Shown here in pieces: positions 1-8,073 of a stretch of 11,133 nt of DNA. The notes under the pieces were generated by a model that worked only from the letters and a program-made list of their open reading frames with translations, was not told where the DNA came from and made no database searches. The stretch's first letter is position 1. Each line of letters starts with the position of its first letter. Position numbers and translations under genes: made by a program. The DNA comes from Sphaerosporella brunnea (Eukaryota; Ascomycota; Pezizomycetes; Pezizales; Pyronemataceae): NCBI GenBank assembly GCA_008704415.1, contig VXIS01000623.1, forward strand, positions 1 through 11,133, given 5' to 3'.

Positions 1-59
1 TGTAAGTAGGGTATGGGTGTGCGTGTGCGTGGGTGGGTGTGGGTGTGGGTGATGGGTGT
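1..59. repeat. GT-rich simple-sequence tract at left edge
   Basis: Irregular repeats of GGGTGT, GCGTGT and GGGTG run from about base 8 to 58. The tract superficially resembles budding-yeast TG1-3 telomere DNA, but at a left chromosome end the plus strand should be C-rich and here it is G-rich. The unit also varies too much to be a filamentous-fungal TTAGGG array. It is best read as low-complexity DNA where assembly may have stopped. Confidence 0.8.
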
Positions 60-870
60 CCGATATCCTAGTCCTGGGATGATATGATGGATGCTCCTTC
101 TCGTTTACAGCTCCCAGCACTTTGGTTTGGTTCCCTTCGTTTCAATTCGCTCACCGCCGCCACCACTCCCCCCGTCATCTCTATTCCCACGAAACAGCTG
201 CTGGCCGGATTCAATCTCCGCCGCCGCCGCGCCCGCACATCTTCAGTTTGGAGTGGGCCCTGCTGCCCAGAGCTTCCCCCGCTAGCGCTATCATTTGCGG
301 GCTCCGGAGCACGTCGGTACCGCCCCAGCAGATACTTGCGTCGCACAATCCGACCAAGGGAACCTCTCCGCTTGTCGCTCTGCCGTTTGTAGATGCTAGC
401 CTCCTTGGGCTACTGCGCCTACGCTCCGGCTACTTCTAGCTGTGTGCCATGAAATTGCCGTTAGGTACGGTATGTAGCGACCAATTTAATGACAAAAAGA
501 CTCTGCTGCTGCTTCCTGCAAACGCACATCCCTCACTAGAAAAAATAAAAATAAGATAAAAATAAAAAAAATAAAAATACTCAGGTAGCGATACCGGCAG
601 CAATAAAACAGACGCACTTGCAGAAGTCAACCCACCGCTGCAGAACTGTTCAGATGCCAACGCATATGTAGGCGACTGGCTACCGGTATACCTCGCAGTC
701 GGTAGTTGTTGCTGTGGTTTTTTTTTATTTTTTTTTATTTTTTTATGATACGTTCTGTGCGCGCCGCCGCTGCTCTAGAAAGATGCCCGTGTGGTAGCTT
801 GCGGGCGAATGCTTGCAGGCTAGAGATTCTAACCTATCGGTGACGCACCGGTGGGATCGGGCTGCTTTAG
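60..870. other. Unassigned outer segment, left arm (mirrored at 10261-11073)
   Basis: No gene is supported here. All three forward frames are open for long stretches between about 84 and 439, as expected of GC-rich sequence lacking A/T-rich stops. None of the products has a recognisable domain, and the proline/arginine-rich composition comes from CCG/CGC runs. An A/T-rich stretch of AAAAATA units lies at 540-578, and a T9-A-T9-A-T7 tract at 718-744. Possible branch-point (TCTAAC, near 828-833) and acceptor (CTTTAG, ending 870) motifs lead into the candidate gene downstream, so part of this segment could be its promoter, 5' exon or first intron. Confidence 0.6.
718..744. repeat. Poly-T tract, T9-A-T9-A-T7
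   Basis: The mirrored tract at 10387-10415 is A7-T-A10-T-A10, so the two longer runs differ by one base each. These are the only differences between the arms in the outer ~990 nt, and both are homopolymer-length differences. Confidence 0.85.
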
Positions 871-1689
871 GTTGGCTTGATCGCGCGCGGCAGACGTCCG
901 CAGCAACCAGAACTGCCTCCAATCGCGTGCTGTGCACCCTGCAAAAGTTATTTCCATGCACTATTACCGAGTTCCAAAGGTACTTATGTGCTTGGGTAAT
1001 TATTTATACACGCTGTATGTACCTTTCCTTCTGTTCCTGCCTGGCGGCACGGACCCGACCACTGGGTGCTCCCTCGCGATCCCATCCGGTCCGTGAATGG
1101 TAAGCTCAAGGTTGATACCTAAACTGCCTGTGCTGTGCATTGCAGCGGACCAATCCGCCTGATACCCGGCCAGTGGTCGATTTCGACTGCAGGCGTCTCG
1201 CGCATGATGGGACACTGGATGGTTTTTGTGTGTGGTGCACCGAGCCCCGCGTCGGGAATTCTCCTGCATCTCCAGAAGCATTGCCAATGACCCACAGCCA
1301 GTCGCTGCAGCAGTCCATCTCCTTTAACCAGAGCTGCGGATTTCTACCTGCGTCACACCTTTGGAAAACCACCTGCCCGACGGTATGTACCTGCTCCATC
1401 AGCGATGGCCAAGTCAGCACGATAAACGTCGGGAAAAGAAAGCCATCGTTTTTTTTGTTGCGTGGTTATTATTTCTTTTTCTGGAATCCCCTCCTCCTCT
1501 CCCTCCCCACAGCAGCGGCAGGTGTTGCGCGTTTCTAGAGCTGCCGGTGCTGTGCTGCGTGTTGCGGTCTTGCTAGCGAATAAGAACGCCGATGCGACGA
1601 GGAATTGCCTTGGGTCTGGGACAGACTGGACGCTTTTGTCGGTACCAGTTGGTGGATTCGAAAAAGCAAAAGCGAGGGGCGCGCGATAA
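871..1689 (+). pseudogene. Candidate three-exon gene, left-arm copy, frame-disrupted
   Basis: Function is not recognised. The model follows signals shared by both arms: acceptor CTTTAG ending at 870; exon A 871-1099; intron 1100-1145 (GTAAGC, CTAAAC at 1119-1124, GCAG); exon B 1146-1382; intron 1383-1512 (GTATGT, polypyrimidine stretch, CACAG); exon C 1513-1689 ending in TAA. Exon B reads openly and includes VVDFDCRRLAHDG and SPASPEALPMTHSQSLQ, followed by about 25 more residues up to the GTATGT. Exon A is shifted by a missing T near 1070 relative to the other arm. Exon C loses frame by a missing C in GCGACGAGG near 1597 and regains it for the last residues. The 5' end is not found. The open frames could also be chance in GC-rich DNA. 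Confidence 0.22.
1100..1145 (+). other. Intron-like segment, left arm
   Basis: GTAAGC at the 5' side, CTAAAC at 1119-1124 about 21 nt from the 3' AG, and GCAG at the end give a 46-nt unit with the spacing typical of short ascomycete introns. This is the best single piece of eukaryotic gene evidence in the window. Confidence 0.35.
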
Positions 1690-1820
1690 GCTGCCTGGCG
1701 CGCGGCCGTGGTTCCCGAACAGCACGGCTGTTGCGACTCGAGGGTTCGATCTTTTCTGATCGATATCTCGCAGATGGCCAGAAAGACACTTAAACGTGCA
1801 CCCGACTCGTTGTCGTTGTT

Positions 1821-1859
<39 letters not shown>

Positions 1860-2139
1860 TGGTTTACAAGCTTGGGGGCGCACCACCTCCACTCGAGCTC
1901 GAGACATGTAATTCTCTTTTGCGCCACGCGGGAGGCTGAAGATCGAGATCACAGCCAAACATGCACAAGGCCAACAGTGACACAGCAGGTGGGAGATCCA
2001 GACCTATCAATCGACTTGCAAAAGCTCTTACCTCCCATTCCGAGGACTTGTTTCTGTTCACAAGCTGATTCGAGCTGAAGTAAGGAGGCAGCGCTGGAGA
2101 TATTTTTTTTCCATTCTCACAGCTTTTGTTCGCAGCAAT
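1690..2139. other. Well-conserved non-genic stretch, left arm (mirrored at 8956-9408)
   Basis: It is nearly identical in both arms apart from a C/A substitution (1956 against 9140), single-base indels on each side of the GTC array and one base in a poly-T run near 2103. Several frames are open on both strands but none has a recognisable product. The aspartate run in the reverse frame is simply the GTC microsatellite. GGGTTCGATC followed by TTTT at about 1741-1755 resembles a tRNA B box plus a pol III stop, but no tRNA folds around it. Confidence 0.55.
1821..1859. repeat. (GTC)13 microsatellite, left arm
   Basis: There are thirteen uninterrupted GTC units. The flanking TTGTCGTTGTT looks like degenerate extra units. 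In a reverse frame it would encode an aspartate run, but no supported gene crosses it. Confidence 0.95.
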
Positions 2140-2254
2140 CTCATCTGGCACCACAATGCATGGTGCACAACTCACTTCTAAGTGGCGGACCGCCACTACA
2201 GCACCCCGCGCTGCTTTTGCAAATTCAAACCCGTACCGTACTGCGGAGCTGAAA

Positions 2255-2365
2255 ATCATCCATTTCCAGCTCTCCGACATCAGATGTTTGGGCGGTTTTC
2301 ATGGTTTAAATCCCGAACTCGTCTCACGTGGACTATGTTTTGCCCAGATTAACCACCGGGTATTT
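2255..2365 (+). other. Short open segment with the same translation in both arms, left copy
   Basis: This frame reads IIHFQLSDIRCLGGFHGLNP and continues to INHRVF, 37 residues identical in the mirror segment. Outside it the two arms go into different frames through single-base indels. No family is recognised. Agreement over 111 nt shows the nucleotide sequence is error-free here; it is not evidence of protein-level selection. A CTTTTGCAG acceptor-like motif lies downstream near 2441-2449. Confidence 0.15.
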
Positions 2366-3255
2366 CCCAGCCGAAAACCACAGCACATATCATTTGTGCG
2401 TACCACTGCTGGTGTTTATGTATGCGGACTTTTCGGGTTTCTTTTGCAGATTGAAATCCATTCTGAGTGCAACCACGGAGGATGCAGACGTCAAGAGACC
2501 ATGGCATCGGTCTGCGGAGAATGCGTTCAGTGCAGTTAGCTACTTAGGTTTTTCATGCTTGCACATCTCTACACGAAATACCTATATCTTTCGGACAGAA
2601 TCCGACGGCATGTTATACAAACCAGCCGTTTGACGTCCATGGATCTCTCGTCACAAGCACGGGAAGCTCGGTACGACCGGTGTGACGGTCCATCATTGAG
2701 ATTCAAGGTGACGCAGGAGGAATTCATTCTCTCGAACTCAATTGCGTATGATGCATGCCGTCGACGCCGCAGCGTTTTGTTTTTTGGCCAGGCGTACTTT
2801 TTGTGAGAACGCACGCTTGAACAGCAATTCACTATCGCTTGCGAGCACCCACTAGTCGTCCAGAGTCTTATGGTCTTGTCACTGCCTGTGCGCTCTCGTC
2901 CAACAGATTGCTCCATGCAGAACTTTGCGGGGTCTCGGTCCCGTCTGATTGAAACTCCAGAGAGAAGCGGATGCACAGTTCCTAGCAGCTGATCTGCTCT
3001 CTAGGCGGCAATGGAATGCTACTGCGCTGTTGTGACGTGCACGATCTTCATTCGACTGCTTTGGTGTATTCTTTGAGTCTCAGCGAGCTAGCTACCTGAA
3101 GGCGCTGGAGTACATGCGGGGAACGAGTAGGTAAGCATTGGTGATCCACCAAAGGGAACCCCTCACGATACGTAGGTCTAGGTGGATCCTGCAGAGCTGT
3201 AAATACTTACTCTCTGCGCGCCCCAATCTGCATCAGCCGCATATTAAAAAAGAGC

Positions 3256-3269
3256 AATTCTGCAGAATT
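3256..3269. repeat. 14-bp palindrome, left arm
   Basis: AATTCTGCAGAATT is perfectly self-complementary. It is kept at 6941-6954 in the right arm (coordinates sum to 10210), making it a useful alignment anchor. No function is implied. Confidence 0.8.
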
Positions 3270-3844
3270 CCTTATTCCCTGTCCCAAGAGAGATAGTTTA
3301 AGCCATATTGCTTTGGACAAGGAGATCTTTTTTGTAAGTATGTGCCACAGGCAGATCTGCACGCTGTAGCTATACTCTAGCACTACGTACTTCTGGCTCT
3401 ACGGCATTCTCGGGCCCGTCGAGCAAGATGTTGCGAATATCACAGTGCGGTCATACCAGTAGGACACTGTGGCGCACAATTCAGGCCAAGTCTATCCTTC
3501 CGTAACGTTGCATGTGAGGGTAGGGTTTTGAGACGGCGGTGAAGGTTTTGGTGGGGCCGGCGGCTGCCTACATACATACATACTTAGTCTAGGCTTGATT
3601 CCCGCAGTGTCCCCGCTCTGGTATGTGTACATACATACACGGCAGAGCCTAGGTCCTGGGATTCCTCTGTGTGACGAACAGATTGCGGGTGGACGGCAGA
3701 TATGTGCCTACGCAAGCGTAGATACTCCGATATTTAGTACAGTTCGCGCTCCTCTTCGATAAGAGAGAGAGTCGCTGATATGCATGAGATGGTAGACGTC
3801 GTCTCAACGGCCGTGAGGCGCAGTGGCAAGTCGGCGACGTTCAC

Positions 3845-3861
3845 GTTCGTTCGTTCGTTCG
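3845..3861. repeat. (GTTC)n short tandem array, left arm
   Basis: About four GTTC units follow TCAC. The mirror is the AACG array at about 6372-6390 in the right arm, of similar length. Confidence 0.8.
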
Positions 3862-4110
3862 GTGATGACGGCGCGCGGGCCACTAACTGATCGGGTAGCC
3901 GTGTGGAAGCGTGACAACAGCACGGTACCTGGGGAAAAAGTAAGTCAAAATTAACGAGGCGCTATCACAAGGCGCGTATGCACACGAGGGTGAATATCGG
4001 CACAACGCTCATATGTACTAGTACAGTAAGGACCTAGTATTATTTAGATGGGGATGGATCGAATATATTTGTAAGGATCGAACCCAATGCCTCGATCTCA
4101 TGCTACTGTT

Positions 4111-4141
4111 GTTCTTGTTCTTGTTCTTGTCTTGTTCTTGT
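4111..4141. repeat. TTCTTG hexamer array, left arm, interrupted
   Basis: TTCTTG units are broken by missing bases (TTGTCTTG, TTGTCTGTTG). The mirror array in the right arm is regular, so the interruptions look like dropped bases in this arm and not unit divergence. Confidence 0.8.
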
Positions 4142-4304
4142 CTGTTGCTCTCTGCGTGGTCGCGAATCGCGAGACATCTGCGGTCTTTGATGTCTTGCAT
4201 ACAGCAGCGGAAGTAGCAAATTTCACTGGCTGACGCTTGCGAAGACGCCACTGCTCAACTCGGCACTTGCAATTGGCTCACAATCCCAATCCTGCCGTCG
4301 GACG

Positions 4305-4316
4305 CTAGGTACCTAG
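4305..4316. repeat. CTAGGTACCTAG palindrome, left arm
   Basis: This is a perfect 12-bp palindrome of the TACCTAGGTA family that I associate with many Sordariomycete genomes. It is mirrored at 5884-5895. Confidence 0.7.
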
Positions 4317-4335
4317 GTATGTATTTGATATCGAA

Positions 4336-4359
4336 GATGAGCGCTGCGTGGCGCTCATC
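4336..4359. repeat. Small stem-loop, left arm (9-bp stem)
   Basis: GATGAGCGC and GCGCTCATC are separated by the loop TGCGTG. The flanking CGAA and TCGG would extend the stem if one T were not missing after CATC. Confidence 0.75.
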
Positions 4360-5078
4360 TCGGGATCGGGCAATTGAGTTGGAACCTGGTACATATGTAT
4401 TTCCCACTAGTTGCCGCTGAAAGGAACGGAGGATTTCCGGTGTATATATTGCATTATGCACACTTCGGGGGGTGGGTTGTGCACATGGCGTGAAAGATTG
4501 TTGACATGTCATTTCGAGGGAGGATATATCCGAGACTGAGGCTGATTCAATATGCATATTTACATAGCCACACCGCGCGAGCGCCGTGAATGGAGTTACT
4601 GTTGCCGATTCTTCTCTACACTATCGGAACTTTCTGCAGTTGTCGGGATAAATATTGCCCTCACATGCTGCCGAAAATGGTGGTTCTGCCGCGATACGTC
4701 TGGCGGATGCGGCGGTTTCCGCTTTTCCTTTACTATGTAGGGGGCGTTAATATCTACCCCAAGTGGAGTGGATATACATTGTGCCGATGTCGCGCGCGGG
4801 AGTGCTGCAGAGTGCATCTCTGCAGGGCCCGGCACGTTGGAACGGTAAGGGAATCCCGCTGCGCAGAGCCAGACGAGACGAGTACGAGACGCCTCGTTGT
4901 GGCTCGTATGTAGGTCTGTAGGTTGTATGTATGCATGTATCTAACGAACTGAAGGTCTGGATATGTAGTCGAGGGGCCTCTTGGACACTGCACTGCTGAA
5001 AAAAGTGGACGGCATGACAGCTCGAGCTCTTCTGGGCAGTGGAGGCTTTTGTGCTGCAATGACCGTTTCTCGGTCGGT

Positions 5079-5086
5079 CTGGGCTA
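5079..5086. other. Palindrome centre: short loop between the arms
   Basis: The arms meet as GGTCGGT (5072-5078), then CTGGGCTA, then ACCGACC (5087-5093). Just outside, TTTCTCGGT on the left pairs with ACCGAGAAA on the right, with one 3-nt offset. The unpaired loop is therefore about 8 nt, or up to about 12 depending on how that offset is placed. No sequencing hairpin-adapter sequence that I recognise lies here. Such a short spacer fits strand-switching fold-back synthesis, hairpin ligation, or a head-to-head join. On its own it does not separate a biological from a technical origin. Confidence 0.85.
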
Positions 5087-5246
5087 ACCGACCTACCGAG
5101 AAACGGGTCCATTGCAGCAACAAAAGCCTCCACTGCCCAGAAGAGCAACCCGAGCTGTCATGCCGTCCACTTTTTTCAAGCAGTGCAGTGTCAAAGAGGC
5201 CCCTCCGGAACTACATATCCAGACCTTCAGTTCGGTTAGATACATG

Positions 5247-5275
5247 CATACATACATACATACATACATACATAC
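5247..5275. repeat. (CATA)7 microsatellite, right arm
   Basis: Seven CATA units plus one C are uninterrupted. The left-arm counterpart (about 4906-4940) is irregular, reading GTATGTAGGTCTGTAGG and then TTGTATGTATGC. Confidence 0.9.
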
Positions 5276-5836
5276 GAGGGGGGCAACAAACGAGGCGTCT
5301 CGTCTCGTCTCGTCTGGCTCTGCGGGCAGCGGGATTCCCCTTCCGGTTCCAACGTGCCGGGCCTGCAGAGATGACTCTGCCAGCATCTCCCGCGCGCGAC
5401 ATCGGCACAATGTATATCCACTCCACTTGGGGTAGATATTAACGGCCCCCCTACATAGTAAAGGAAAAGCGGAAACCGCCGCATCCGCCAGACGTATCGC
5501 GGCAGACCACCATTTTCGGCAGCAATGTGGAGGGCAATATTTATCCCGAAACTGGCAGAAAGTTCCGATATGTAGAGAAGAAATCGGCAACAGTAACTCC
5601 ATTCAACGGCGCGCGCGCGGTGTGGCTATGTAAATATGCATATGGAATCAGCCTCAGTCTCGGATATATCCTCCCTCGAAATGACATGTCAAACAATCTT
5701 TCACGCCATGTGCACAACCCACCCCCCGAAGTGTTGCAATAATGCAATAATATACACCGGAAATCCTCCGTTCCCTTTCAGCGGCAACTAGTGGGAAATA
5801 CATATGTACCAGGTTCCAACTCAATTGGCCCGATCC

Positions 5837-5868
5837 CGAAGATGAGCGCCACGCAGCGCTCATCTTCG
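5837..5868. repeat. Small stem-loop, right arm (13-bp stem)
   Basis: CGAAGATGAGCGC pairs perfectly with GCGCTCATCTTCG around the loop CACGCA. This is the longer form of the stem at 4336-4359. No poly-U tail or neighbouring gene suggests a terminator role. Confidence 0.8.
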
Positions 5869-5883
5869 ATATCAAATACATAC

Positions 5884-5895
5884 CTAGGTACCTAG
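5884..5895. repeat. CTAGGTACCTAG palindrome, right arm
   Basis: This is the mirror of 4305-4316. It supports collinearity (coordinates sum to 10200) and the suggested ascomycete source. Confidence 0.7.
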
Positions 5896-6064
5896 CGTCC
5901 GGACGGCAGGATTGGGATTGTGAGCCCAATTGCAAGTGCCGAGTTGAGCAGTGGCGTCTTCGCAAGCGTCAGCCAGTGAAATTTGCTACATTCCGCTGCT
6001 GGTATGCAAAGACAAATCAAAGACCGCAGATGTCTCGCGATTCGCGACCAACAGCAGAGAGCAA

Positions 6065-6100
6065 CAAGAACAAGAACAAGAACAAGAACAAGAACAAGAA
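6065..6100. repeat. (CAAGAA)6 hexamer array, right arm
   Basis: There are six perfect CAAGAA units followed by CAACAG, the regular mirror of 4111-4141. In one frame it would encode an Asn-Lys run, but no supported gene contains it. Confidence 0.9.
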
Positions 6101-6226
6101 CAACAGTAGCATGAGATCGAGGCATTGGGTTCGATCCTTACAAATAATATTCGATCCAGCCCCATCTAAAATAATAACTAGGTCCTTATGTATAGTACAT
6201 ATGAGCGTTGTCGATAATTCACCCTC

Positions 6227-6238
6227 GGGGGGGGGGGG
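6227..6238. repeat. G12 homopolymer, right arm only
   Basis: Twelve Gs follow ACCCTC. The left-arm counterpart near 3984 reads CACACGAGGG and lacks the run. Confidence 0.9.
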
Positions 6239-6308
6239 TGTGCAACGCAGCCTTGTGATAGCGCCCGTTAATTTTGACTTACTTTTTTCCCAGGTACCGT
6301 GCTGTTGT

Positions 6309-6322
6309 CCCCCCCCCCCCCC
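6309..6322. repeat. C14 homopolymer, right arm only
   Basis: Fourteen Cs lie between GTTGT and ACGCTT. In the left arm (near 3910) the same place reads AGCGTGACAAC, with a single G. Confidence 0.9.
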
Positions 6323-6940
6323 ACGCTTCCACAACGGCTACCCGATCAGTTAGTGGCCCGAGCGCCGTCACAACGAACGAACGAACGAACGTGAACGTCG
6401 CCGACTTGCCAATGGCGCCTCCACGGCCGTTGAGCGGACATCTACCATCTCATGCATATCACGACTCTCTCTCTGATCGCGAACTTTACCTAAATATCGA
6501 GTATCTACCGGGGGCTTGCGTAGGCACATATCTGCCGTCCACCCGCAATCTGTTCGTAACACAGGAGGAATCCCAGGGACCAGGCTCTGCCGTGGTATGT
6601 ATGTACACAGAAAGAGGGACACTGCGGGAATCAGCCCATACATAAGTATGTATGTATGTAGGCCAGCCGCCGGGCCCACCAAAACCTTTCACCGCCGTCT
6701 CAAAACCCTAACCTCACATGAACGTTACGGAAGGATAGACTGGCCTGATTGTTGCCCAGTTCCATGGTTGAAGCAACTGTGAAATTGAAATTTGCCGACG
6801 GGCCCGAGAATGCCCGTATAGCAAGAAGTACGTATGTACATATGTATCACGGAGATCTGCCGGCACATATTAAAAAAAAGGATCTCCTTGTCCAAAGCAA
6901 TATGGCTTAAACTATCTCTCTTGGGACAGGGAATTAAGGG

Positions 6941-6954
6941 AATTCTGCAGAATT
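6941..6954. repeat. 14-bp palindrome, right arm
   Basis: This is the mirror copy of AATTCTGCAGAATT. Here it sits inside a right-arm-only small inverted repeat whose ends are CATATTAAAAAAA (about 6866-6878) and TTTTTTTAATATG (6959-6971). Confidence 0.8.
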
Positions 6955-7417
6955 GCTCTTTTTTTAATATGCGGCTGATGCAGATTGGGGCGCGCAGAGA
7001 GTAAGTATTTACAGCTCTGCAGGATCCACCTAGACCTACGTATCGTGAGGGGTTCCCTTTGGTGGATCACCAATGCTTACCTATCGTTCCCCGCATTTAC
7101 TCCAGCGCCTAGGTAGCTAGCTAGCTGAGAGACTCAAAAGAATACAAAAAGCAAGTCGGAATGAAGATCGTGCACGTCACAACGCGCAGTAGCATTCCAT
7201 TGCCGCCTACATAGCAGTCAGCTGCTAGGAACTGTCACCGCTTCTCCTGGAGTTTCAAATCAGACGGGACCGAGACCCCGCAAAGTTCTGCATGGAGCAA
7301 TCTTGTTGGACGAGAGCGCAAGGCATGACAAAGACCATAAACTCTTGGACGACTAGTGGGGTGCTGCAAGCAGATAGTGAATTGCTTTCCAAGCGTCGCA
7401 CAAAAAAGTACGCTGCC

Positions 7418-7433
7418 AAAAAAAAAAAAAAAA
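7418..7433. repeat. A16 homopolymer, right arm
   Basis: Sixteen As occur where the left arm (2775-2785) has T4-G-T6 in complement. The lysine run it would encode is not evidence for a gene. Confidence 0.9.
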
Positions 7434-7842
7434 CTCTGCGGGCGTCGGACGGCATGCATCATACGCAAATTGAGTTCGGAAGAATGAATTCCTCCTGCGT
7501 CACCTTGGAATCAATGATGGGACCGTCACACCGGGTCGTACGAGCTTCCCGTGCTGTGACGAGAGATCCTGGAGGTCAAACGGCTGGTTGTATAAACATG
7601 CCGTCGGGATTCTGTCCCGAAAGAATAGGTATGTGGAGATGGCAAGCATGAAAAACCTTAAGGTTAACTAACTGCAATGAAACCATTCTCCGGCAAGACA
7701 TATGCAGGTCTCCTGACGTCTGCATCCTCCGTGGTTGCAACTCAGGATTTCAATCTGCAAAAGAAACCCGAAAAAGTCCGCATACATAAAACACCAGCAG
7801 TGGTAACGCACAAATGATATGTGCTGTGGTTTTCGGCTGGGA

Positions 7843-7953
7843 AAATACCCGGTGGTTAATCTGGGCAAAACATAGTCCACGTGAGACGAGTTCGGGATTT
7901 AAACCATGAAAACCGCCCAAACATCTGATGTCGGAGAGCTGGAAATGGATGAT
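7843..7953 (-). other. Short open segment with the same translation in both arms, right copy
   Basis: This is the mirror of 2255-2365. Beyond INHRVF the frame differs from the left arm because of an indel in the CCCAGCCG/CCAGCCG stretch. No domain is recognised and it may be chance. Confidence 0.15.
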
Positions 7954-8073
7954 TTCAGCTCCGCAGTACGGTAGCGGGGTTTGAATTTGCCAAAAGCAGC
8001 CGCGGGGGTGCTGTAGTGGCGGTCCGCCACTTAGAAGTGAGTTGTGCACCATGCATTGTGGTGGCCAGATGAG

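Larger units (their letters stand above)
2366..4000. other. Apparently non-coding inner segment, left arm (mirrored at about 6205-7842)
   Basis: Between about 2980 and 4000 no open frame of note is seen in the left arm. Open stretches at 2569-2976 (reverse) and in the mirror at 7292-7651 (forward) agree only in pieces such as NSSCVT and GPSHR and change frame several times, so I do not call a gene. The segment holds CATA/GTAT repeats (3569-3583; near 3626-3640), a GTTC array (3845-3861) and a 14-bp palindrome at 3256-3269. Confidence 0.5.
1..5078 (+). repeat. Left arm of giant inverted repeat (palindrome)
   Basis: This arm is matched, in reverse complement, along its whole length by 5087-11132. 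Paired coordinates sum to 11133 at the outer edge, 11131 from about 745 inward, about 11098 near 1700, 10213 just inside the 882-bp indel, 10208 near 2330-2916, 10200 near 4336 and 10165 at the centre, so the two arms are collinear throughout. Bases 1-990 match the other arm exactly apart from two poly-T lengths. Further in, the left arm is usually the shorter version at each mismatch: homopolymers are collapsed and single bases are missing. No transposase, terminal motif or target-site duplication marks this arm as a mobile element. It is either half of a real inverted duplication or one pass of a fold-back read. Confidence 0.97.
4001..5078. other. Apparently non-coding central segment, left arm (mirrored at about 5087-6204)
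   Basis: Short frames occur on both strands, but frame and length differ between the arms because of closely spaced indels, so none can be supported as a gene. Contents are a TTCTTG array, the CTAGGTACCTAG palindrome (4305-4316), a stem-loop (4336-4359), degenerate GTAT repeats (about 4906-4940) and the central hairpin stem. This segment shows the densest disagreement between the arms. Confidence 0.5.

Noticed and set aside
1..59. Telomere repeat at the window ends
   Set aside because: The plus strand is G-rich at the left end and C-rich at the right end, opposite to a chromosome terminus. The unit is irregular and not TTAGGG.
84..439. Overlapping forward open frames near the left edge
   Set aside because: Three frames are open at once over GC-rich sequence and a reverse frame is open too; composition explains this better than coding, and no domain is seen.
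1692..1760. tRNA-like segment with GGTTCGATC and a following TTTT
   Set aside because: The B-box-like word and short T run are present, but the anticodon loop has the wrong size, the T-arm stem does not pair, and there is no acceptor stem.
1353..1958. 201-residue reverse-strand open frame with an aspartate run
   Set aside because: It is the longest single frame in the left arm, but the Asp run is only the GTC microsatellite, the frame is broken into pieces in the other arm, and no domain is recognisable.
2569..2976. Reverse-strand open frame with a partly similar partner at 7292-7651
   Set aside because: The two products agree only in short blocks between frame changes. This is the palindrome re-read with indels, not two related genes.
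3569..5275. CRISPR array or phage attachment repeats
   Set aside because: The repeats are short tandem CATA/GTTC/TTCTTG microsatellites with no unique spacers, and the sequence appears eukaryotic.
6100..6150. tRNA or SINE-like tail (GCATTGGGTTCGATCC; mirror near 4070-4110)
   Set aside because: It matches the pol III B-box pattern, but the T stem would have mostly G-T or mismatched pairs, no A box lies at the right distance, and no dispersed copies can be seen here.
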